The notes below the pieces were generated by a model that ran no database searches, was not told where the DNA came from, and saw only the letters and a list, made by a program, of their open reading frames with translations. From Methanobacteriota archaeon (lineage in GTDB: Archaea > Thermoplasmatota > Poseidoniia > Poseidoniales > Poseidoniaceae): 6,983 nucleotides of DNA. A program made the position numbers and the translations under genes. This document shows, piece by piece, positions 1 to 5,073 of the stretch. Each line of letters starts with the position of its first letter. The stretch's first letter is position 1. The stretch spans positions 1 to 6,983 of the forward strand of contig WTIV01000115.1 of assembly GCA_011525095.1 (NCBI GenBank), given 5' to 3'.

Positions 1-1075
1 CAAGCCTCTGCCAAATCTTGTGCCTTACCTTAACTTCAGGCGTATCTTCAGCAGAATAAATCTTGACATTGTGGTCAATGAATGGAAGAATTGCATTCAG
101 CGTTGTGGTCTTACCGGACGCTGTTTCTCCACTCACCAGTACAGACATTCCATACTCCAAACAGATCCAAATGTATGCTGCTTGTTGAGCACTCATTGTG
201 CCCCACTTGATTAATTGAACAACAGAAATTGTCTCTTCTGCGAACTTTCTGATTGTAAATGACGGTCCTAGCATAGATACGTCATCTGAGAAAATGATGT
301 TGATACGAGAACCGTCAAGCAATGCTCCATCAATAATCGGTTTGTTGTCGGAAACTGGGCGGCCTATGCGCTCAGACATAGCCCTCAAGTACCTCGCAAG
401 CAAGTCTCTTTCACGGAATCTGATGTTTGAGGTTACCATTCCGAATACCTTGTGATCCATGTGAACGTGCTTTAGACCAACCGAGTGTATATCTTCCAGC
501 ATTTCGTCAGAAAGAAGAGGCTCTAGTGGACCATTTCGAATCAAATCGCGAATGATGGTATAGCGTAGCCTGTCTCTCTGTTCCTTGGTGACAATAATTC
601 TCTTGTCATCCATTCCTAGAACTTCCCACATTCTTCCTTGTCTTCTAACAGCACCACGAGCTTCAGTATCGAGCATTGTGTATCTATCAATCATTCCAGA
701 GAGGATGTTTTCGAATTCATCATCCGTTGTGAATGTAGGAGCGCTAGGAGCCTCTTGGAGTAAGGTTTCGATGAGGTTTCTACGAATATTCTCTTCCTCA
801 TCAGTCAATTGTGGTTCAAGACCGAACCACAGGGTTTGGCCTTCTGAACCATCATCGTCTTTTGGACGGTACATGTGAACGAAAATCGGTTCTTTAGTCA
901 CGTAAATCAAGTTCATCGGCTCGACTTTACGAGCATCTCTATCCAGTGGACCGTAGTAATACGGTCTGCTGCCATATTGGGCTTCGAAATCCTTGACCCA
1001 TTGTGCTACGTGTGGATGGGCAGCCATCACAGAGTCGAGATCTCCTCGCTGGAATCGTAGTTCTTCGTCTTCCAT
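1..1075 (-). CDS. flaI: Archaellum motor/assembly ATPase FlaI (ArlI), 3' end cut by window edge
   Basis: FlaI is the hexameric type II/IV secretion-type ATPase that drives archaellin assembly and archaellum rotation from the cytosolic face of the membrane platform FlaJ. The frame is open from an ATG at 1075 to the window edge, giving 358 residues; family members usually have about 500-560, so roughly the last third, including Walker B, is missing from view. The N-terminal domain contains a family-like stretch reading RNGPLEPLL, then EDIHSVG, before the core. Walker A is GETASGKTTT at residues 316-325 (bases 101-130), with Lys322 and Thr323 contacting phosphate. The following YSAEDTPEV (340-348) corresponds to the acidic box of secretion ATPases. 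The start overlaps the flaH stop by one base (TGATG), and a GGTGA ribosome binding site lies four bases upstream, inside the end of flaH. This implies translational coupling to flaH. The identification is firm, and the gene looks intact as far as it is visible. Confidence 0.95.
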   Translation of the reverse strand, partial: MEDEELRFQRGDLDSVMAAHPHVAQWVKDFEAQYGSRPYYYGPLDRDARKVEPMNLIYVTKEPIFVHMYRPKDDDGSEGQTLWFGLEPQLTDEEENIRRNLIETLLQEAPSAPTFTTDDEFENILSGMIDRYTMLDTEARGAVRRQGRMWEVLGMDDKRIIVTKEQRDRLRYTIIRDLIRNGPLEPLLSDEMLEDIHSVGLKHVHMDHKVFGMVTSNIRFRERDLLARYLRAMSERIGRPVSDNKPIIDGALLDGSRINIIFSDDVSMLGPSFTIRKFAEETISVVQLIKWGTMSAQQAAYIWICLEYGMSVLVSGETASGKTTTLNAILPFIDHNVKIYSAEDTPEVKVRHKIWQRL

Positions 1076-1791
1076 CAGCTCACCGCCGTGATATCTACGA
1101 TGAAGCCCATGTATGGCTCAACACGCCATCCAACGCTTGCTTGAACAGGCCCTGCTGCTCTCAGGAATCTTGTAACTACTATTGTTCGCTTGATTTCTCC
1201 ACCAACGAAACCTGCATTCATATCGAGAAGTACCTCGCATGATGAGCGTAATTTGTGCAGTAATTTCCCATCCATCTCTTCAGGGTCTACTGTGAGTAAT
1301 AGTGAACGTGATTCGCTGCAAATCTTTCGCAGCTTCTGTAGTGTTGCTAGATGTTGTGAGGCATCCATGCCCTCTGGAATTAGTGCAGATGCTGAGTCAA
1401 CGACCACAACATCGGCCTTTTCGACTGCGTCCGATTCTAGCACATCGAACAAGTCTACTCCTTCCTTTGCTTCTGCGATTACACCAAACCTTGAGAATAC
1501 CATCAGCATACCGCTAGCGATGTAATCTGTTACTGGATATCCAATGGATTCCATTTGCTCAATCCATCCACGAGTAGTAAGTTCAGTAGTAATTACAAGG
1601 ACCTTGGAGCCATTTTCCAACAATCCGAAAATCAATCTCTGGCTTACTAGAGATTTGCCGCTACCAACCTCGCCCTGAATCATCCAGAGACTTCGGTTTG
1701 GTAGTCTGGCTCCCATAGCGTTAGCAAGACTGTCTTGCTCAAGTGTGAACTCGTAGCCGTCTTCGACGGGCTTAGGAGCTTCATCAAACAC
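1075..1791 (-). CDS. flaH: Archaellum ATP-binding protein FlaH (ArlH), KaiC/RecA-like
   Basis: FlaH is a RecA/KaiC-type nucleotide-binding protein that docks on FlaI in the cytosolic part of the archaellum motor. It is thought to control the motor by nucleotide-dependent binding or oligomerisation. The 238-residue product is of normal family length. It shows Walker A GEVGSGKS at residues 40-47, the family-typical TTEL motif at 68-71 with Glu70 where KaiC has its acidic residues, and Walker B DVVVVDS at 127-133 with Asp132. There is no signal peptide or membrane segment. The start is GTG at 1791. The in-frame codon just before it is TGA, so no longer start exists, and GAGGTGA lies six bases upstream. 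The gene overlaps the end of flaG by 8 nt and the start of flaI by 1 nt, which suggests coupled translation of the G-H-I block. Confidence is high from the motifs plus the gene order. Confidence 0.95.
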   Translation of the reverse strand: MFDEAPKPVEDGYEFTLEQDSLANAMGARLPNRSLWMIQGEVGSGKSLVSQRLIFGLLENGSKVLVITTELTTRGWIEQMESIGYPVTDYIASGMLMVFSRFGVIAEAKEGVDLFDVLESDAVEKADVVVVDSASALIPEGMDASQHLATLQKLRKICSESRSLLLTVDPEEMDGKLLHKLRSSCEVLLDMNAGFVGGEIKRTIVVTRFLRAAGPVQASVGWRVEPYMGFIVDITAVS

Positions 1792-2278
1792 TCAGCCTCA
1801 CCTCGGCTGTTTCTGAATCGGTGCCCTTTACTCCATCTGTGACTGTTGATTGAGCGATAATTGTAACAGTCGCTAGATCATTGTCTGAGTAACTGAAACT
1901 CGCATCAGTAACTGTGACTTCCATCACGTAGTCAGTTGCCCAAACCCCGTTTGATGGGTAGAGGGTAGCAGAGCCGACTACGCTGGATGATACTCCATCC
2001 ACGAATATTGTGAAGGAATCCTTGTCTAGAACCCTAACTCCTGTATTTTGGAAGTATAGAGTAATTTCCTGATTCGCACCTGATGTGTCAAGTAATACAT
2101 CGCCTCTATCGCCACTGAATGAAACATCGGTTTCTGCGTCAGCGACCTTTTCTTTGGCGTTGGTCCCACTGGCTTCTGCAACTTGTCCCCATGACTCAAG
2201 GAGAACGACTGATGCCGCTCCGCTGATTAGCAAAGATGTTACGAGTAGTATCATTGTACTTGCACCACCATCTGCCAT
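1784..2278 (-). CDS. flaG: Archaellum stator-like protein FlaG (ArlG)
   Basis: FlaG is a membrane-anchored protein whose beta-sandwich lies outside the membrane. With FlaF it forms the stator-like part linking the motor to the cell envelope. The 164-residue product has one hydrophobic segment at about residues 8-27 near the N-terminus, then a short helical linker. A beta-rich domain follows that includes YFQNTG (75-80) and FTIFVDG (89-95), the same NTG and VDG signature seen in FlaG and FlaF proteins. It contains no N-X-S/T sequon. The ATG at 2278 is preceded by TGAGGTGATT, in which the flaF stop codon doubles as the edge of the ribosome binding site, with nine bases between the flaF stop and the ATG. 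The 3' end overlaps flaH by 8 nt. The assignment rests on domain pattern and position between flaF and flaH; sequence conservation in this family is low. Confidence 0.88.
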   Translation of the reverse strand: MADGGASTMILLVTSLLISGAASVVLLESWGQVAEASGTNAKEKVADAETDVSFSGDRGDVLLDTSGANQEITLYFQNTGVRVLDKDSFTIFVDGVSSSVVGSATLYPSNGVWATDYVMEVTVTDASFSYSDNDLATVTIIAQSTVTDGVKGTDSETAEVRLSV

Positions 2279-2280
2279 TC

Positions 2281-2290
2281 AATCACCTCA
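2281..2290 (-). promoter_or_regulatory. Ribosome binding site of flaG fused to the flaF stop codon
   Basis: The minus strand reads TGAGGTGATT. The first three bases are the flaF stop codon, and GAGGTGA pairs with the 3' end of archaeal 16S rRNA. It sits two bases before the flaG ATG (TGAGGTGATT-GA-ATG). The same ten bases occur between the two archaellin genes. Confidence 0.75.
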
Positions 2291-2929
2291 CAGGACTCTA
2301 GCAGCCTTTGTTTGACCATCGATTGTTACAGCCAAGCGGGTAACTGTGGTTTGACCGCCGCTGTAGTAGTAGAATTCGTGAGTCTCTCCTGGGAAGATGA
2401 TGGATGGTTGATACCCTTCATGTCCATCTGAGAGATTCATTGGAGCCCCTCCATCACTAAACAACCAAGCAAAGTCTGTGTCTACATCTGTACTTCCATC
2501 ATTGGTGATGTTAGTGTAGACTAGGTTGCCTAGTGTTGCTGTGATGTTTAGATTGCTCCCAGTGTTAGACCCCGTGACCTCCAGATAGTACGTGGAGGTG
2601 TAGAGATACGACGAACCGTGGTTAAGGATGTTTAATCCTGTAACTGTACCTCCGGAGATCACAAGGTCTGCGAGGAAAGAGCCTGCACTGCCATTCACTT
2701 CGACTTGCCCGGCGGAATAATTCACTCCACCGTTATTAATCGTGTATGACACTACTGCTCCCTCAACGTTTGTGGCAACCTCAATGGTAAATTGTGCAAC
2801 GGGTTCAGCAGCTGCCTCGATTTGCGAGATGGAATCATCCACCTGCGATTCAAGAGTAGCCATCGCTAATGCGAAAACTACCAGCAATGATGTTCCTACC
2901 ACCATCGCTCCAACTGCTACACTACCCAT
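2288..2929 (-). CDS. flaF: Archaellum stator protein FlaF (ArlF), enlarged by two glycine/tyrosine repeats
   Basis: FlaF anchors the archaellum motor in the envelope; in studied archaea its beta-sandwich binds the S-layer and interacts with FlaG. This 213-residue protein begins with a membrane segment at about residues 4-26 and has a short helical linker to about residue 46. It ends with a beta domain (about 136-213) carrying NDGST (143-147), FSDGG and an IIFPGE turn. The family is usually about 120-160 residues. The excess is an insert at about 60-134, built from two imperfect repeats. Five N-X-S/T sequons are present: NYS, NGS, NIT twice and NLS. I chose ATG at 2929, one base after the upstream stop (TGAAATG). 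The longer GTG reading from 2941 places its start codon inside the ribosome binding site GAGGTGGAG (2936-2944) and has no good site of its own. The start at residue 1 gives MGSVAVGAM, similar to the archaellin core but without a leader peptide. Confidence 0.83.
   Translation of the reverse strand: MGSVAVGAMVVGTSLLVVFALAMATLESQVDDSISQIEAAAEPVAQFTIEVATNVEGAVVSYTINNGGVNYSAGQVEVNGSAGSFLADLVISGGTVTGLNILNHGSSYLYTSTYYLEVTGSNTGSNLNITATLGNLVYTNITNDGSTDVDTDFAWLFSDGGAPMNLSDGHEGYQPSIIFPGETHEFYYYSGGQTTVTRLAVTIDGQTKAARVL
2528..2752 (-). repeat. Two tandem glycine/tyrosine beta repeats inside FlaF
   Basis: Residues 60-95 and 96-134 of FlaF align to each other. Each has an inner hydrophobic strand (VSYTINN; VTGLNILN), a glycine pair or turn, a tyrosine in the same place (NYS; SSY), then a strand ending VNGSAGS or VTGSNTGS, and a closing strand. 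The ISGGTVTGLNILNHGSSY section resembles the GGxVTxxxxxNxGxxY units common in phage and surface proteins. That resemblance is recognised by eye from established repeat patterns, not by a search. The block lies between the membrane linker and the FlaF sandwich. Confidence 0.6.
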
Positions 2930-2930
2930 T

Positions 2931-3755
2931 TCACTCTCCACCTCTGAGTGCTCTCGCTCTTCTCCAGTTGGAGATTAGAGCGGAGAATGTCAGCAATTCT
3001 CTGTGTGGCAGATGGTCTTCAAGCGCACTCTCGGTTGAACCTGGAGCGGCCATTTGGACAATTGCCAAAACGAGTCTTCCTTCATCTGCTGTAAGCATAC
3101 CAGAACTCATCGCCTTCTGAGTGAAGGAGACCGCCGCCATGCCCGACAGATTGTCGAGGAGTAATGCTGCTACAGTCGGCGCACCGACTGATCCATCTGT
3201 TCCCTCCCCTAGGTGCGCCGGAGCGACTAGGAATGGATTAGATGCTAACGCTTGAGCTTCGTACAACTCCAACAGCGGTGCTGAGTCTTCGGACTTGAGA
3301 CGTTCTGTTCCAGCTGCTGTGATTACCTCACCCGACGCAGTGACAATTGTGTCACCCTCGCCTAGTTCGACATCGCCAGCACCTGCTGCGTCCATGTCAA
3401 CGGCGCCCGTAGCATGTGCTACTACACCGTCTTCAAGTCTGTTTTCAACCCTGCTCAGAATGTCTTCAACCAAATCGATTCGGCTAGAAATTAGCCTTTC
3501 TAGACTTGATGTGTCGACATTTGCTTGGACCTGCGCCGGTGCAGCAGAGGCTGCAGTCGGAATAGATCCGCTACTGTTGAGTCGTGCTCTGGTTGGCCCG
3601 GGAGAAATCGTCCAAGCATCCTCTTCGGTGAGCTCGCCCTGCTCGGGCATTGGTACTTGCTCAATCGCTATGTTTGACATAACGCGCAAGCGCTCTTCCG
3701 TGAGGTCGCCTTGGGCGTCCCCAGACTTTTCACTGCTACCGAATGGCCATGCCAT
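2931..3755 (-). CDS. Soluble archaellum-operon protein in the flaC/D/E position, possibly a very divergent FlaD/E
   Basis: I do not firmly recognise this 274-residue protein. It has no signal peptide or membrane segment and should be cytosolic. Residues 1-80 are polar and probably disordered, rich in Gly, Ala and Pro. Residues 82-109 (from SSLERLISSRIDLVEDILSR) form a likely short coiled coil. A small Gly/Ala/Asp-rich stretch follows at 115-150, and residues 192-270 look helical. Its location between the archaellins and flaF is where FlaC/D/E, the adaptor linking the motor to chemotaxis through CheF, is found in other euryarchaea. The stretch LLLDNLS (198-204) followed by SSGMLTADEGRLVL (217-230) faintly recalls the FlaD/E pattern LLLEWL...GWISEEV, but the conserved tryptophans and paired tyrosines are absent. 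A strong AGGAGGT site (3762-3768) precedes the ATG. The stop lies one base before the flaF ATG. The FlaD/E assignment is inference only. Confidence 0.72.
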   Translation of the reverse strand: MAWPFGSSEKSGDAQGDLTEERLRVMSNIAIEQVPMPEQGELTEEDAWTISPGPTRARLNSSGSIPTAASAAPAQVQANVDTSSLERLISSRIDLVEDILSRVENRLEDGVVAHATGAVDMDAAGAGDVELGEGDTIVTASGEVITAAGTERLKSEDSAPLLELYEAQALASNPFLVAPAHLGEGTDGSVGAPTVAALLLDNLSGMAAVSFTQKAMSSGMLTADEGRLVLAIVQMAAPGSTESALEDHLPHRELLTFSALISNWRRARALRGGE

Positions 3756-3761
3756 TTCAGT

Positions 3762-3768
3762 ACCTCCT
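3762..3768 (-). promoter_or_regulatory. Strong ribosome binding site restarting translation after the archaellin hairpin
   Basis: The minus strand has AGGAGGT, seven bases before the ATG at 3755. It is the fullest match to the anti-Shine-Dalgarno sequence in the 66-nt gap. It lies ten bases downstream of the hairpin at 3778-3814, leaving the site single-stranded and accessible if the hairpin forms. Confidence 0.75.
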
Positions 3769-3777
3769 AATTCTCAT

Positions 3778-3814
3778 TGAACCCCATTGCCTAAGGGCAA
3801 CTGTTTGGGGTTCA
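3778..3814 (-). promoter_or_regulatory. Nested RNA hairpin after the archaellin pair (partial terminator, processing or stability element)
   Basis: TGAACCCCA (3778-3786) is perfectly complementary to TGGGGTTCA (3806-3814), a 9-bp outer stem. Inside it TTGCC (3787-3791) pairs with GGCAA (3796-3800) around a four-base loop TAAG, leaving a five-base one-sided bulge (3801-3805). It starts eight bases after the second archaellin stop codon. No U-tract follows on the transcribed strand, so a classical intrinsic terminator is not supported. Partial termination, RNase processing or 3'-end protection of the abundant archaellin message are all possible. Confidence 0.6.
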
Positions 3815-3821
3815 GTTCGAA

Positions 3822-4397
3822 TCAGATAACTAGTGATCCTCTGGTTGTGTCAGAGATGTATAGGGTCTCGTAAGTTGAGCCGCCACCTTCGACGTGTATC
3901 CATAGTGTGACTTCACCGTTAACACCAACAGATGTTGCGGAGCAGTCGTCACCAGGTGCTGCGTTCATGATTAGAGCGTAGGTGATTCCTGGTTGTAGAT
4001 CGTTAACACCAACTGCAGCTCCTCCGACGTCATCGACATCTGTTGCTGCAGTGAAAGTACCTGAAACATATTGGTAAGCTCCAGCTGCTGTTTCACAAGT
4101 CATCTGGAAATCAGTAGTTTGCTCATCTAGGATTTCAGAACCTGGTGCTGTCTCGAAGTATAGCAAGTAAGATGCTGCATCGTCATAGACGAAAATCGAG
4201 TTAACTGAAATCTTACCAGAGATTTCTTGTTGTGTATCAGAACCAGTCTGTTGTGCGTTTTGCTGTAGTTTTTCACCGGTTTGGATGATAACTGCACTAG
4301 CGACCGCTGCCACTAGAATTAGAGCAATGAATACAATCATTGCACCGATACCAATCGAACCGATTTCATCATTCTTAATTTCATTATTTCTCTTCAT
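3822..4397 (-). CDS. flaB: Archaellin (archaellum filament subunit), second tandem copy
   Basis: Archaellins are exported, cleaved by the prepilin peptidase FlaK/PibD and polymerised through their N-terminal helix into the filament. The 191-residue precursor has a leader ending DEIG at residue 13, then the conserved core SIGIGAMIVFIALILVAAVA from residue 14 and a helix to about residue 63. A beta-rich outer domain runs to the C-terminus and closes with GGGSTYETLY (171-180). The core is almost identical to the other copy, while the outer domain differs strongly. Cys101 and Cys152 match the cysteine positions of the neighbour. No N-X-S/T sequon is present. The reading frame can be extended to a TTG at 4415, but that lies across the ribosome binding site TGAGGTGATT (4401-4410). 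ATG codons at 4400 and 4397 both follow; spacing of five bases favours 4397, two bases for 4400 being too short. The gap to the upstream archaellin is about 10 nt. Confidence 0.93.
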   Translation of the reverse strand: MKRNNEIKNDEIGSIGIGAMIVFIALILVAAVASAVIIQTGEKLQQNAQQTGSDTQQEISGKISVNSIFVYDDAASYLLYFETAPGSEILDEQTTDFQMTCETAAGAYQYVSGTFTAATDVDDVGGAAVGVNDLQPGITYALIMNAAPGDDCSATSVGVNGEVTLWIHVEGGGSTYETLYISDTTRGSLVI

Positions 4398-4400
4398 CAT

Positions 4401-4410
4401 AATCACCTCA
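4401..4410 (-). promoter_or_regulatory. Ribosome binding site of the second archaellin fused to the stop of the first
   Basis: TGAGGTGATT on the minus strand joins the TGA stop of the first archaellin gene to the GAGGTGA site of the second. It decides the start: the upstream TTG would overlap the site itself, so translation should begin at the ATG pair 4400/4397. Reuse of a terminating ribosome is likely, keeping the two subunits in a fixed ratio. Confidence 0.75.
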
Positions 4411-4983
4411 AACAACTTGGTCTCCTTGTGTTGTGCTCTGGTAGTATAGAGTCTCGTAAGTTGAGCCGCCGCCGTTAGCGGAGATTACCATTGAGTGCTC
4501 TTCGTTTAGTGCTGGAGCGCAAGTTGCACCTGCAGCGCCACCGACTACTAGGTCAATCATGTACGTCTCACCTGGTAGGAAGACGTCGTTTAGTATTGCA
4601 CTAGTATCTAGGTTGGTCGCCGTACTTAGGTCTCCGTCTACAACAGCAGGCGTACCAGCACCATCGTCACAGATTACAGCCCAATGGACTGCATCATCTG
4701 CGATTGGTTCGGAACCAGGTGCTAGTTCAAAGACCATAGTGATCTCTTCTGCTGCAGCTGTTTGTGCGCCTACCCAGACAGTGATAATCGAGATTTTACC
4801 CGAAATTTCCTGCTGTGTGTCGCTTCCCGACTGCTGTGCGTTCTGTTGCAACTTTTCACCCGTTTGGATGATTACTGCGCTAGCGACTGCGGCAACCAGA
4901 ATAAGCGCAATGAATACAATCATTGCACCTATACCGATTGAACCCCAATCGTTGTTTTCTTCGTTCATATTTTTCTTCTGCAT
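4408..4983 (-). CDS. flaB: Archaellin (archaellum filament subunit), first tandem copy
   Basis: This is the first filament subunit gene of the operon. The 191-residue precursor starts MQKKNMNEENNDWG, a charged leader with basic residues at the start and acidic ones near the expected cleavage after Gly14. The mature core begins at residue 15 with SIGIGAMIVFIALILVAAVA and continues as an amphipathic helix to about residue 64. The outer beta domain (about 66-191) contains Cys105 and Cys155 and ends with GGGSTYETLY (171-180). From the core Gly14 to Ser65 only one residue of 52 differs from the second copy, yet many third codon positions differ, so the duplication is not recent. GAGGTGA lies six bases before the ATG at 4983, within an A/G-rich leader that should be unstructured and well translated. 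No N-glycosylation sequon is present. Identity as archaellin is certain; whether it is the major or minor filament protein cannot be told from sequence. Confidence 0.95.
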   Translation of the reverse strand: MQKKNMNEENNDWGSIGIGAMIVFIALILVAAVASAVIIQTGEKLQQNAQQSGSDTQQEISGKISIITVWVGAQTAAAEEITMVFELAPGSEPIADDAVHWAVICDDGAGTPAVVDGDLSTATNLDTSAILNDVFLPGETYMIDLVVGGAAGATCAPALNEEHSMVISANGGGSTYETLYYQSTTQGDQVV

Positions 4984-5060
4984 TGGTTTTCACCTCTTTT
5001 TTCTTTTTTGTATCTCTACATCCTCCCTAGTCGGCTCAACCGCCGCAGGGTGGAAAATGA
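4984..5060 (-). promoter_or_regulatory. Purine-rich leader region upstream of the archaellins; possible internal transcription start
   Basis: The 77-nt gap holds the downstream arm of a hairpin, then on the minus strand GGGAGGATGTAGAG and a run reading ACAAAAAAGAAAAAAGAGG before the archaellin start. Archaellins are needed in excess over motor parts, so an extra promoter here would make sense. However, no convincing TATA box with a BRE at the right distance is visible. What can be supported is an A/G-rich, probably unstructured, efficiently translated leader. Confidence 0.35.
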
Positions 5061-5073
5061 TCAGGCGGCGGTT
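5038..5073 (-). promoter_or_regulatory. GC-rich hairpin spanning the stop codon before the archaellin genes
   Basis: AACCGCCGC (5038-5046) is perfectly complementary to GCGGCGGTT (5065-5073), a 9-bp stem with an 18-base loop. The loop carries the TGA stop of the upstream gene (5061-5063), and one arm codes for its last residues. No U-tract follows, so it is not a clear terminator. It could lower read-through, or mark a processing site separating the two leading genes from the archaellin message. Confidence 0.5.

Noticed and set aside
2930..2941. GTG start for FlaF giving an ESEMG leader like the archaellin signal peptides
   Set aside because: The GTG lies within the ribosome binding site GAGGTGGAG that serves the ATG at 2929. 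The leader resemblance (E-M-G-S versus E-I-G-S) is tempting and may deserve a look, but the start evidence is against it.
3295..3780. Long plus-strand reading frame of 161 codons
   Set aside because: It is antisense to the 274-residue operon gene, has low-complexity Ser/Ala/Pro content typical of a shadow frame, and breaks the otherwise uniform minus-strand operon.
4398..4415. TTG start extending the second archaellin to MFEVIMMK
   Set aside because: The extra codons are the ribosome binding site TGAGGTGATT itself; initiation at the following ATG pair fits better.
5001..5020. A-rich stretch before the archaellin gene as a TATA box
   Set aside because: It has no BRE-TATA match, and its distance to the ATG would give almost no leader although a clear ribosome binding site is present. 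It is better explained as an unstructured leader.
5016..5028. Start-stop element (ATG TAG directly after GGGAGG) in the archaellin leader
   Set aside because: The spacing between GGGAGG and the ATG is zero, too short for initiation, so it is probably chance.
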